Assembly: GCF_000231445.1 (NCBI RefSeq)
Contig: NZ_AGFR01000010.1
Span: 1 to 64,000 of the forward strand
Direction of reading: 5' to 3'
Source: Commensalibacter intestini A911
GTDB lineage: Bacteria; Pseudomonadota; Alphaproteobacteria; Acetobacterales; Acetobacteraceae
DNA: 64,000 nucleotides
In this document: one piece after another, positions 16,205 to 25,011 of the stretch
Layout of the letters: every line of letters starts with the position of its first letter
How positions within the stretch are numbered: the first letter of the stretch is position 1
Notes under the pieces: model-generated
The model's input: the letters and a program-made list of their open reading frames with translations, nothing else
The model's database searches: none
Told to the model about the DNA's origin: nothing
Position numbers and translations under genes: made by a program

Positions 16205-17905
16205 TTGAAAGAGATTGTATTAACCCCGATGGAAAACGTAAAGAACTCAGAGTTAGATCTTAAGAAATTAATAAAGCGTGCCTCGCTCTGGTTTCTTATT
16301 TCCATTATGCTTGGGGGTGTTTCAGCTGTATTTTTAGTGCTGCAATTTATTGTGTTAGCACATGTGATTGATAACTTGCTCTTTCGTCATGCGTTGATGG
16401 AGAGCCAATATACGAATATTATATGGATTATTCTCTGTTTTATTCTTCAGATCATAACGCGATTATTATCAGATATCTCTGGCACCAAAGCAGGCATAAA
16501 AATCGCAGCGTCTTTACGTAGTGATCTTTATGCACGACTATATTCTACAGGGCCGATAGCTTATAAAAATCTTCCGATTGGCGAGATGGTGAATAGTTTA
16601 ACGGAAGGAATTGATAATTTAATTCCTTATTTTGCACGTTATATTCCCAGTGCTGCGATGATGGTGATTTTACCCATATTTATTTTGGCGGTGGTTGCTG
16701 ATGTCGATGTGTGGAGTTTTGTTGTATTGGCTTGTACGGGACCATTAATCCCTGTTTTTATGGCATTTGTTGGGTATAGTGCTCAGGTCATTATGGATAA
16801 ACAATGGCGGCAACTATCGATCTTAAGCGGTAGTTTCCTAGATATGTTGAAAGGGTTAAAAACCTTACGTTTGTTTGGCAGAGCAACTGAAAGCTTAAGT
16901 TATATTGAAAAACTCTCTGATGAATATCGTAAAACAACATTATCTGTGATGAAAGTTGCGTTTTTAACCTCTGCGGTATTAGAGTTTTTTTCTAGCCTTT
17001 CCATTGCTGTTATTGCTGTGATTTTTGGCAGTCGATTATTGGCAGGAACTGTGGATTTCAGAGATGCGTTTTTAGTGCTTTTATTAGCACCAGAATATTT
17101 TATGCCTTTGCGGAATTTTTCTGCCAGTTATCATGCACGACAAAATGCGAATGCGGCGTTGGATCAACTTAAAAAACTTTATGAGTTGCCCAAATTAATT
17201 ATGCGCTCTGCTTATGTTCCTAATGATCGTTGTGTGGAGAAAATTACGCTCGATCAAGTGACGGTTCAAAGCACAGAAGAGCAGAATTTATTGGATAATA
17301 TTTCTTGTTCTTTTGCAAGAGATCAGTTGAGTGTTGTGATTGGACAAAGCGGAGCAGGCAAAACCAGTTTATTAAATATGCTTCTGGGATTTCTACCGAT
17401 TTCGTCTGGGAGGTTAAGCATTTTTGATACGCATGGTTTGGAAATGAAATTAGAGGAAATGCGTATCGCTTGGGTGCCTCAAAAACCTTATATGATTTTT
17501 GGAAGTATCAAAGAAAATTTATGCTTGGGATCTCAAAAAATATCAATGGATCGTTTAAAAGAGGCTACACAACAGGCTGGAATTTTATCATTTATTGAAC
17601 AACTTCCCAAAGGGTTTGAAACGCATGTGGGTGAGGGTGGTAAACAATTTTCTGGTGGTCAATTACGTCGCTTTATTTTGGCACGGGCATTATTAAGAAA
17701 TCCTGATATTTTGATTTTAGATGAACCAACTTCGGGATTAGATCAAGAAAATGCGTTAAAAATCATTCAAACGATTAGGGAATGTAAGAAAGATCGGGTT
17801 GTTATCGTTGCAACGCATAATACGGAATTAACAGCGCAAAATGATGCATTATTTCGAATAGATCATGGCAAGCTCATAGAGCAATCAACTGGGAAAGAAT
17901 TATAA
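16205..17905 (+). CDS. cydD: CydD, half of the CydDC ABC transporter
   Basis: 566 residues from TTG 16205; ATG 16229 (MENVKNSELD) is an equally plausible start and neither has a strong ribosome site. Six membrane helices (about 25-320) are followed by an ABC ATPase domain with Walker A GQSGAGKTS, signature FSGGQ and Walker B LILDEPTSG. CydDC is a heterodimer in the inner membrane needed for assembly of cytochrome bd; it moves heme or thiols between cytoplasm and periplasm. One base separates its stop from cydC, so the two are translated together. cydAB lies just downstream. Confidence 0.92.
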   Translation: MKEIVLTPMENVKNSELDLKKLIKRASLWFLISIMLGGVSAVFLVLQFIVLAHVIDNLLFRHALMESQYTNIIWIILCFILQIITRLLSDISGTKAGIKIAASLRSDLYARLYSTGPIAYKNLPIGEMVNSLTEGIDNLIPYFARYIPSAAMMVILPIFILAVVADVDVWSFVVLACTGPLIPVFMAFVGYSAQVIMDKQWRQLSILSGSFLDMLKGLKTLRLFGRATESLSYIEKLSDEYRKTTLSVMKVAFLTSAVLEFFSSLSIAVIAVIFGSRLLAGTVDFRDAFLVLLLAPEYFMPLRNFSASYHARQNANAALDQLKKLYELPKLIMRSAYVPNDRCVEKITLDQVTVQSTEEQNLLDNISCSFARDQLSVVIGQSGAGKTSLLNMLLGFLPISSGRLSIFDTHGLEMKLEEMRIAWVPQKPYMIFGSIKENLCLGSQKISMDRLKEATQQAGILSFIEQLPKGFETHVGEGGKQFSGGQLRRFILARALLRNPDILILDEPTSGLDQENALKIIQTIRECKKDRVVIVATHNTELTAQNDALFRIDHGKLIEQSTGKEL

Positions 17906-17906
17906 A

Positions 17907-19604
17907 ATGCAAGACACAAAAATATTTCCCAACAAACTCTCACTAATCAATTTTGTGAAACCGATTAAATGGCACTTGGCATTAGGGATGCTGTTATCTT
18001 GCGTTGCTGCATTAAGTAACTTTGGATTATTGTTTGTTTCTGGCTGGTTAATTACCAGTGCAGCGGTGGCTGGATTGGCTGCTCTTGCAGTATCTCAAGC
18101 GTTTAATATTATGTTGCCTGCTGCGGGTGTACGCTTTTTTGCTATGGCGCGTATTTTATCCAGATATTTAGAACGTATTATTACTCATGACGGGGCTTTT
18201 CGGTTAACGAGCTCTCTTAGAACCGCAGTCTATGCGTTATTAATTCCTCAAACCCCTTCTGGATTAATGGATAAACGAGGCGGAGATATTTTAGGGCAGT
18301 TTGTCTCTGATACAGAAACTGTTTCAGCCTATTATACAGATGCAGCAATCCCTTTTGGTCGTGCTTTATGTTGCTCCATCGTTTTTATCGGTCTTATTTC
18401 CTGTTTCTTGCCCATAGCTGGGATGACATTAGGTGCTGCATTGATTATTGCTGGTGCTATTGTGCCTATTGTGACGTATTGGATGTCTTATCGGTTGATT
18501 AAACAGATGCGTTTTGTGAAAAGTAGGATGCAAGGAAACCTTGCAGAAACCTTGCAGAATTTAGGTGAGTTATTGATCTTAACAATAGCAGATAGCTCTG
18601 TGAATAATATCAAACAAGACCAACTCTATTTAGATCAAGGTAAATTAAAACTTGATATCATTGAAAGCACAGCGAGAAGTCTTATCACGGTGATAATGAT
18701 GATTGTTGTCTTGTTGGTATTGTTTCAGTCTATTTCGGCTTATCAGGTTCATTTGTTAAGCGCTGCTGAAATACCAATGCTTGTGCTTGGAATAATGGCG
18801 GCATTTGATGTGATTTTACCATTGCCAGCAGCTACTCATGCAAAGATCAAAGCAGATATTGCAGAACAACAATTACAAGCATCTTGTAATCATACGGTGG
18901 CAGATCAAACTGAAGAAGATCTTTTTGTATCTCCTAACGCACCTTATGATTTAGTTATGAAGCAAGTGAGTTTTAGTTATCCTCAACAACCATCGATTAT
19001 TTTAGATCATGCATCGTTAACGATTAAACAAGGTGAGCATGTTGCGATTGTTGGAGCTTCTGGAATGGGAAAGAGCAGTTTGATTAATATGCTCTTTTCT
19101 TTTTATCCATTGCAGACAGGATCAATATTTTTGGGTGGTGTTGATGTTAAAAAAATAACCTGTGATAAATTATCCTCCTTTGTCAGCGTGGTGTCTCAAG
19201 ATTTTCACTTATTTTCGGGGACAATTAAGGAAAATCTGAAATTAATTAACCCAGAAGTAACGGACAAAGAAATAAAAGACGTCTTAAAGATTGTTCAACT
19301 CGATCAATTTGTTAAAGAATTGCTAGAAGGAATTCATACGTTTATCGGGAATGAAGGGGTGAGATTATCAGGAGGTCAAGCACGTCGATTGGCAATTGCT
19401 CAAGGTCTGTTACGTAAAACACCGTGGTTGATTTTGGATGAGCCAACAGATGGATTGGATTCACAAACAGAGCAAGCATTAATGCAGCAATTAATGACGC
19501 ATTATACTGACCAAACAATTGTGGTAATTACACATAAAAGCGAAATATTACCGTTAATGGATAGAGTTATTTTATTACAAGATGGATGTTTCCACGCTGT
19601 TTAA
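17907..19604 (+). CDS. cydC: CydC, second half of the CydDC ABC transporter
   Basis: 565 residues. Six membrane helices (about 20-310) precede an ATPase domain with Walker A GASGMGKSS, signature LSGGQARR, Walker B LILDEPTDG and the switch His in VITHKS. It pairs with CydD in the inner membrane for cytochrome bd maturation. The protein starts at an ATG two codons after the cydD stop. A hairpin terminator follows, so cydDC and cydAB are probably separate transcripts. Confidence 0.92.
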   Translation: MQDTKIFPNKLSLINFVKPIKWHLALGMLLSCVAALSNFGLLFVSGWLITSAAVAGLAALAVSQAFNIMLPAAGVRFFAMARILSRYLERIITHDGAFRLTSSLRTAVYALLIPQTPSGLMDKRGGDILGQFVSDTETVSAYYTDAAIPFGRALCCSIVFIGLISCFLPIAGMTLGAALIIAGAIVPIVTYWMSYRLIKQMRFVKSRMQGNLAETLQNLGELLILTIADSSVNNIKQDQLYLDQGKLKLDIIESTARSLITVIMMIVVLLVLFQSISAYQVHLLSAAEIPMLVLGIMAAFDVILPLPAATHAKIKADIAEQQLQASCNHTVADQTEEDLFVSPNAPYDLVMKQVSFSYPQQPSIILDHASLTIKQGEHVAIVGASGMGKSSLINMLFSFYPLQTGSIFLGGVDVKKITCDKLSSFVSVVSQDFHLFSGTIKENLKLINPEVTDKEIKDVLKIVQLDQFVKELLEGIHTFIGNEGVRLSGGQARRLAIAQGLLRKTPWLILDEPTDGLDSQTEQALMQQLMTHYTDQTIVVITHKSEILPLMDRVILLQDGCFHAV

Positions 19605-19652
19605 TCGTATTTATTATCTATAATATTAGTCAAAAACATTGATTATTCAATA

Positions 19653-19690
19653 ATAAAGGTTACAATTATTAGGGTCGTAACCTTTTTATT
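19653..19690 (+). terminator. Terminator after cydDC
   Basis: Nine-base perfect arms AAAGGTTAC (19655-19663) and GTAACCTTT (19677-19685), extended by A/T pairs, with a T-rich tail. It lies about 50 bases past cydC and 75 before cydA. Confidence 0.75.
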
Positions 19691-19760
19691 TTCTAAAAAA
19701 ACATTAGATATAGGATAAGTATTGTCCTTCATTTCTAGAAAAAAATGAAAGTTTTGTAGA

Positions 19761-21335
19761 ATGGATATCGTATCCCCTTGGGTGGTTGAGCTCTCTCGGT
19801 TTCAATTTGCCCTCACAGCTTTATATCACTTTATGTTTGTTCCATTGACCTTAGGCATGGTCTTTATCCTTGCCGCGATGGAAACAGTTTACGTGGTAAC
19901 AGGTAAACAAATCTATAAAGATATGACACAGTTCTGGGGTAAATTATTCGGAATTAACTTCGCCATTGGGGTTGCGACAGGGCTGACAATGGAATTCGAA
20001 TTCGGAACCAACTGGTCTATGTATTCCAGATTTTTTGGAGATATGTTCGGAACGCCTTTGGCTATTGAAGGCTTGATGGCATTCTTTATGGAATCAACTT
20101 TTGTTGGTCTCATGTTCTTTGGTTGGGATCGGTTAAGTAAAGGTGCCCATTTAGCGGTGACTTATCTTGTCGCTTTGGGTTCTAACTTATCCGCATTATG
20201 GATTTTGGTAGCGAATGCCAGCATGAATGTGCCTCATGGTGCACATTTTGATCCAGAAACTATGCGAATGACGTTTGATAGCTTCGTTGCAGTGGTCTTT
20301 AATCCTGATGCTCAGGCTAAATTTGTGCATACGTCTGTTGCAGGATTTGTAACGGCCTCTATGTTCGTGATGGGGATCAGTGCGTTTTATTTATTAAGAC
20401 GTGAACATCGTAGCTTTGCTGCACACTCCTTTCGTATTGCTGCTTTGTTTGGGATTATGTCAACGATTGCGGTCATTACCCTTGGGGATGTGTTAGGACG
20501 TTTGGATTATATGCATCAACCTACCAAAGTCGCAGCAATGGAAGGCTTGTGGCATACGAGTAAACCACCTTCAGAACCTTGGTTATTATTTGCTATTCCT
20601 GATGATCAAAAACAAACCAACTATTTTGAAATTGGGGTTCCTTATGTGTTAACGCCATTATTAACCCATACGTTTGATACGCCGATTGAGGGGATTGACG
20701 AGTTACAAGAACAAGCTGGCCCACGTATTGAAAATGGGATTAAAGCGGTAACAGCATTACGTCGTTATGGTGAAACACGCCAACAAAGTGACTTGGATCA
20801 GTTCAAGTTATATGAAAAAGACATGGGTTATGGTTTCTTGGCGACGCGCCATGCGCCTAATCAAGATGTAAGCAGTATTACAGCTGAAGAAGTTCCTAAT
20901 GTTGTGGCAAAAACAAAATTAGATATTTTCCCTAATGTTTTTGTAACATTTTGGGCTTTCCGCATCATGGTTTTCTTAGCAATGTATTTCTTCATTGTTT
21001 TTGCGATGGCATCTTATCTTAGTTTAAAAAGACAACTTGAAAAATATCGCTTCTTTTTAAGAATGGTGATGTGGTCTATTCCGTTACCTTTTATTGCTTG
21101 TGAGTTTGGGTGGATTACCGCAGAAGTTGGCCGTCAGCCTTGGACAGTGTTTGAGATCTTACCAACCTTTATTTCCTCTTCTACACATGGAACAGGGTAT
21201 ATGATTTTCTCATTATGTGGATTTTTATTGCTCTATAGTATCTTTATCGCTGCAGAATTATATCTCATGTTTAAATATGCACGATTAGGCCCTCCTAGCA
21301 GTGATTCAGCTACTGCAACACAGTCCAGTCATTAA
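19761..21335 (+). CDS. cydA: Cytochrome bd ubiquinol oxidase subunit I
   Basis: 524 residues, close to Escherichia coli CydA (522) and of the classic bd type rather than the cyanide-insensitive CioA type: ELSRFQFALTALYHFMFVPLTLG, GKQIYKDMTQFWGKLFGINFAIG and FGTNWSMYSRFFGD are nearly the same. Heme ligands are present: His23 (b595), the His in KFVHTSVAG (b558) and the Met in FRIM (b558). It oxidises quinol and reduces oxygen to water at the inner membrane with high oxygen affinity, fitting a microaerobic host niche. Nine bases separate it from cydB. Confidence 0.96.
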   Translation: MDIVSPWVVELSRFQFALTALYHFMFVPLTLGMVFILAAMETVYVVTGKQIYKDMTQFWGKLFGINFAIGVATGLTMEFEFGTNWSMYSRFFGDMFGTPLAIEGLMAFFMESTFVGLMFFGWDRLSKGAHLAVTYLVALGSNLSALWILVANASMNVPHGAHFDPETMRMTFDSFVAVVFNPDAQAKFVHTSVAGFVTASMFVMGISAFYLLRREHRSFAAHSFRIAALFGIMSTIAVITLGDVLGRLDYMHQPTKVAAMEGLWHTSKPPSEPWLLFAIPDDQKQTNYFEIGVPYVLTPLLTHTFDTPIEGIDELQEQAGPRIENGIKAVTALRRYGETRQQSDLDQFKLYEKDMGYGFLATRHAPNQDVSSITAEEVPNVVAKTKLDIFPNVFVTFWAFRIMVFLAMYFFIVFAMASYLSLKRQLEKYRFFLRMVMWSIPLPFIACEFGWITAEVGRQPWTVFEILPTFISSSTHGTGYMIFSLCGFLLLYSIFIAAELYLMFKYARLGPPSSDSATATQSSH

Positions 21336-21343
21336 GAGGTGTT

Positions 21344-22483
21344 ATGATGGAATATTATGTAATTTTAAAATTGATTTGGGCTGGGTTACTCTGCGTTCTA
21401 TTAATCGGTCTTGGATTAATGGTTGGTATGGATATGGGGGTCGGAACGTTATTGCGTTTCGTTGGCAGAAATGATGCAGAGCGTCGTACTGCATTGAATA
21501 TTATTGGCCCACATTGGGATGGAAATCAGGTTTGGTTTATTTTGGGTGGAGGGGCTATTTTTGCAGCGTTTCCAACCTTATATGCAACGTCGTTTTCAGT
21601 CTTTTATGTTGTGATGATTTTGTTGTTATTCAGCATGATTTTGCGTCCTGTGGCTTTTGAATATCGTTCCAAAGTCGATGCACGTTTTTGGCGTGCCAGT
21701 TGGGATTGGGCATTCTTAATCTCTGGCTTTTTACCAATGTTCGTTTATGGCGCAGCTTTTGGTAATATTTTGCAAGGGGTTGGATATCATTTCATCTGGA
21801 GTGGTCAATATTTCCAAGATGAATCTTTTTGGGGATATTTAATTAATCCTTTTGCGATTTTATGTGGATTAATGGCTGTGTCATTAAGCGTCTATCAAGG
21901 TGGCGTAATGCTGATGATGCGTTCTGAGAACCCCATATATGAGCGTGCAAGACGTTATGCGAGTATCGCAGGGATTGTGGCAGCATTCTTATTTGCGGTT
22001 GGTGGTGTATGGATTAGCAAACTAAATGGCTTTGTCTTAGAAAGTGGTAATCCAGCAATGCAACCGAACCCAATGTATGGACAGCAAGTTTCCGTGCATG
22101 AAGGGGCATGGCTACATAACTTTGTTGCGCATCCTATCTTGTGGGCAGTTCCTGTGCTTGGTATTTTGTTTATGTTGGGTGGATCAGCTGTTGCAAGACG
22201 TAATATGCCTCATCTTGCATGGTGGTTTGGACTAGGGTCATGGTTAGGAACGATTGGTACGGTTGCTAGTGCAATGTTTCCCTTCTTTATGCCGTCAACG
22301 ACAGCACCTAATCATAGCTTAACCATATGGAATAGCTCAGGAAGTGCTTATGGTTTAACCTGTATGGTGATTGTTGCCTGTATCTTTGTGCCGATTATTA
22401 TTTGTTATACTTCATGGTGTTTTTACATTATGCGCGGCAAAGTCAAAACTTCTGACATCATTAAAGATCATCACAGCTATTAA
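21344..22483 (+). CDS. cydB: Cytochrome bd ubiquinol oxidase subunit II
   Basis: 379 residues, the usual length, with about eight or nine membrane helices. Typical CydB motifs: KLIWAGLLCVLLIGLGLMVGMDMGVG at the N-terminus, GPHWDGNQVWFILGGGAIFAAFP, and FRPVAFEYRSK (as LRPVAFEYRSK). It is the partner of CydA in the oxidase. Two ATGs lie in tandem (21344 and 21347) after an AGAGG site. Two tiny membrane-protein genes follow directly. Confidence 0.95.
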   Translation: MMEYYVILKLIWAGLLCVLLIGLGLMVGMDMGVGTLLRFVGRNDAERRTALNIIGPHWDGNQVWFILGGGAIFAAFPTLYATSFSVFYVVMILLLFSMILRPVAFEYRSKVDARFWRASWDWAFLISGFLPMFVYGAAFGNILQGVGYHFIWSGQYFQDESFWGYLINPFAILCGLMAVSLSVYQGGVMLMMRSENPIYERARRYASIAGIVAAFLFAVGGVWISKLNGFVLESGNPAMQPNPMYGQQVSVHEGAWLHNFVAHPILWAVPVLGILFMLGGSAVARRNMPHLAWWFGLGSWLGTIGTVASAMFPFFMPSTTAPNHSLTIWNSSGSAYGLTCMVIVACIFVPIIICYTSWCFYIMRGKVKTSDIIKDHHSY

Positions 22484-22498
22484 AAGGAAACAAAGAAA

Positions 22499-22699
22499 AT
22501 GTTAACAATTTTATTACGTTTTGCTGGGTTGGGCTTGGTTTTAGTCGTTGCATTATTAATCGCTGTTTTTGTAGGAGATCAAGGCCCTTGGTATTTTGCT
22601 TGGTTAGTTGGCACGGTGATGATTGTTTTAATCGCTGTTGCAGGGGCAATTTTGTTTGATACGCAAGCCGATGGTCAAGATTCAAAAGGAGAATATTAA
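22499..22699 (+). CDS. cydX: CydX-like small oxidase subunit with extra helix
   Basis: 66 residues. Residues 30-52 (PWYFAWLVGT and a hydrophobic helix) match CydX, whose family begins with MWYFAW and a GT soon after. E. coli CydX is only 37 residues. Here an additional membrane helix (about 2-26) precedes the motif, so the WYFAW segment is internal at 31-35, and a polar tail follows. CydX stabilises the hemes of CydAB. The start has AAAGGA upstream. The stop overlaps the start of the next 32-codon gene. The CydX call rests on that motif and on position. Confidence 0.8.
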   Translation: MLTILLRFAGLGLVLVVALLIAVFVGDQGPWYFAWLVGTVMIVLIAVAGAILFDTQADGQDSKGEY

Positions 22700-22797
22700 T
22701 GGGTAATCATGTTGAATGGGTTGTTTTTTTTGTGCCTTTTGTTTATTTATGCTTTTATTTGATTGCATATTTAGTGACACGGAAACTCTTCCCTTAA
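22699..22797 (+). CDS. 32-residue membrane protein coupled to cydX
   Basis: A short gene with a strong ribosome site (AAGGAG eight bases upstream) and a start overlapping the cydX stop (TAATG), so translation is coupled. The protein has one membrane helix (about 7-26: VVFFVPFVYLCFYLIAYLV) flanked by an acidic N-terminus and a basic C-terminus (TRKLFP). It is inside the cyd transcript, before the terminator. It does not look like CydX, CydH or DUF2474 of other oxidases. It may be a further accessory subunit of the bd oxidase; this is an inference from position. Confidence 0.7.
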   Translation: MGNHVEWVVFFVPFVYLCFYLIAYLVTRKLFP

Positions 22798-22822
22798 TGT
22801 TTTTTACGACATAGAATAAAAG

Positions 22823-22858
22823 AAAAGGCACTGTATATATTTATACAGTGCCTTTTTT
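22823..22858. terminator. Bidirectional terminator of cyd and gabT
   Basis: A 15-bp perfect stem (22823-22837 with 22842-22856) with a four-base loop and T runs on both strands. It lies between the convergent cyd and gabT transcripts. Confidence 0.92.
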
Positions 22859-22880
22859 AATCATCGGATGATTTTAGGGT

Positions 22881-24161
22881 TTACTTTAGAACGGTTGCTA
22901 AAGATTTTTCTAAAATTCCAAGACCTTCGTCTAAGATGTTCTCTTCTACGGTCAATGGCACCATAATACGAATGGAGTTGCCAAATAAACCACAGCTAGC
23001 TAACATTAATCCATGATCTCTGGCATCCAAAACCAAGTTCTTTGTGACATCAGCATCCGCTTTTCCATGAGCATCCAAAAGATCAAAAGCAAGCATCGCA
23101 CCACGGTGACGAATTTCGCCAATCCGTTTAAATGCACCGCCTTTTGATTTCAATCCGCTCAAGAAAGCTGCGATTTTCTCACCAATTTCTTTGCTACGTT
23201 GTAAAAGATTTTCTTCTTTGAATACATCAAAGACAGCCAAAGCAGCTGCAACAGCAACAGGACTACCAGCATAGGTTCCACCTAATCCACCAGGGGAAAC
23301 GCTGTCCATAATATCTGCTTTACCCACAACACCAGATAAAGGATATCCACCAGCTAAACTTTTTGCCGTGGTCATTAGGTCAGGTTCAATACCGAGTTGT
23401 TCGGTAGCAAAGAATGTGCCTGTACGTCCATATCCGCATTGGACTTCGTCACAGATGATTTTAATGCCATATTTATCAGCAATTTCACGAAGTTTTTTCG
23501 CAAAAGAAGGCGGCATAAAGTGGAAACCACCTTCACCTTGAACAGGTTCGAAAATGATTGCTGCAACATCAGTTGGTGCAATATCTGTTTTGAAGAGTTT
23601 TTCCAAAGCAGTTAAAGATGCTTCTTCTGTAACGCCAAAACTTGCAACAGGGAAAGGAATACGGAAAATACCACCAGGCATTACACCGAAATCTTGTTTA
23701 TAAGGGGCAACTTTACCCGTTAATGCCAAGGTATAAATCGTACGACCATGATACCCAGCATCAAATGCAATCACGCCAAAACGTTTTGTTGCTGCTCTGG
23801 CAATTTTAACGGCGTTTTCAACAGCTTCTGAACCTGTGGAGAAAAAGACTGCTTTTTTAGCACCAGAAATAGGAGCTTTTTCACAGACTTTCTCTGCCAA
23901 AGTGATGATATTTTCATAACCAACAATTTGCGTTGCAGTATGAGAAAATTTATCAAGTTGTGCTTTGACGGCTTCGGTAATTTTAGGGTGTGTATGACCT
24001 GTATTTAATACTGAAATCCCGCCGATAAAGTCGATATAGCGATTGCCTTCAACGTCCCAGATTTCAGAATTTTTAGCACGATCAGCAAAGAAAGGAAAAC
24101 CAATAGCAAAGCCATTTGGCATAGATTTTTCTTTACGTTTCATCAAGTCAGAATTTTTCAT
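22881..24161 (-). CDS. gabT: 4-aminobutyrate aminotransferase
   Basis: 426 residues, typical of class III aminotransferases of the GabT group: PLP lysine in TTAKSLAGGYPLSG, FFSTGSEAVENAVKIAR, AFDAGYHGRT and IFEPVQGEGGF. It turns GABA and 2-oxoglutarate into succinic semialdehyde and glutamate in the cytoplasm. It follows a SnoaL-type gene and a PatD-like aldehyde dehydrogenase in the same direction with small gaps, so it is the last step of a polyamine-to-GABA route. A succinic semialdehyde dehydrogenase is not seen nearby. GabT and PuuE cannot be told apart by eye. Confidence 0.9.
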   Translation of the reverse strand: MKNSDLMKRKEKSMPNGFAIGFPFFADRAKNSEIWDVEGNRYIDFIGGISVLNTGHTHPKITEAVKAQLDKFSHTATQIVGYENIITLAEKVCEKAPISGAKKAVFFSTGSEAVENAVKIARAATKRFGVIAFDAGYHGRTIYTLALTGKVAPYKQDFGVMPGGIFRIPFPVASFGVTEEASLTALEKLFKTDIAPTDVAAIIFEPVQGEGGFHFMPPSFAKKLREIADKYGIKIICDEVQCGYGRTGTFFATEQLGIEPDLMTTAKSLAGGYPLSGVVGKADIMDSVSPGGLGGTYAGSPVAVAAALAVFDVFKEENLLQRSKEIGEKIAAFLSGLKSKGGAFKRIGEIRHRGAMLAFDLLDAHGKADADVTKNLVLDARDHGLMLASCGLFGNSIRIMVPLTVEENILDEGLGILEKSLATVLK

Positions 24162-24227
24162 TTTCTTTCCCGTTAAGATAAGAGGTTATGTTTGTTCAAA
24201 GTTAATGTGTTTATAGAGTGCTGTATA

Positions 24228-25001
24228 CTAAAAAATACCATAATTATGCACGGCTTCTTCATCGCTTGGGACTGCTGGAATAGCATCCCATAATTCGATG
24301 ATTTTACCGTTTTCAACGCGCCATAACTCGAAATAAGCATGACGAGCACCTGCAATAGAGCCTTCAGAATGCGTTAGAACAAATTGACCATCGGCAACAG
24401 TGCGATGAATTTTGTCATAATGTAACGCAGAACTTTCGGTTTTTAATTGTTCTAGGAATTGAATAACCGGTTCAACGCCGTCACCAATATCTGGACTATG
24501 TTGATAGAAGGTATGTCCATCACTAAAGCGTTTAAAGCCACTATAATCGCCACCAATTAAAGTTTCGGCGAAGAATATTTTAACCAACTTACGATTTTCT
24601 TCGCTATCTGCTTTTGTATCGACTTCGGTAGGGCCATCGAGCTGACTGCGATCACTGATATTTTTTGGTGCTTCTGGAACTAAACCATCCCAATGCTCGA
24701 CAATTTTACCATTTTCAACACGGTAAATATCAAAGCCAACCAAAGGGTGCTCATCTAGCCCAACGAAACGACCATGTAACGCAACAAGACCAGAGTCATC
24801 GCCTAATACACGACTAACTTTATAATCCATATTAGGACAACTTGTGACGAGCTCTTTTAGTCCTGGAATACCATCGGTTACCAAAGGAGAGTGCTCGATG
24901 AAATCTGGTGAGAAATAAAGCTCTAGTGCTTTGATATCTTTATCTGAAAACAGCATATTATGTGCTTTTAACACTAATGCTTTATTTTGTTCTTTCGACA
25001 T
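24228..25001 (-). CDS. Double SnoaL-like (NTF2 fold) protein
   Basis: 257 residues made of two SnoaL-type repeats (about 5-115 and 135-245). Each carries the family's pattern: an NTF2 helix start, FSPDFIEHSP / FSDGHTFYQHSP, and the closing RVENGKIVEHWDG / RVENGKIIELWDA. SnoaL-like proteins are small cone-shaped pockets that act as cyclases, isomerases or binding proteins. The gene lies ten bases after the PatD-like dehydrogenase and before gabT, so it probably belongs to polyamine or GABA catabolism, but its reaction is unknown. Confidence 0.8.
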   Translation of the reverse strand: MSKEQNKALVLKAHNMLFSDKDIKALELYFSPDFIEHSPLVTDGIPGLKELVTSCPNMDYKVSRVLGDDSGLVALHGRFVGLDEHPLVGFDIYRVENGKIVEHWDGLVPEAPKNISDRSQLDGPTEVDTKADSEENRKLVKIFFAETLIGGDYSGFKRFSDGHTFYQHSPDIGDGVEPVIQFLEQLKTESSALHYDKIHRTVADGQFVLTHSEGSIAGARHAYFELWRVENGKIIELWDAIPAVPSDEEAVHNYGIF

Positions 25002-25011
25002 TCACAAATTC

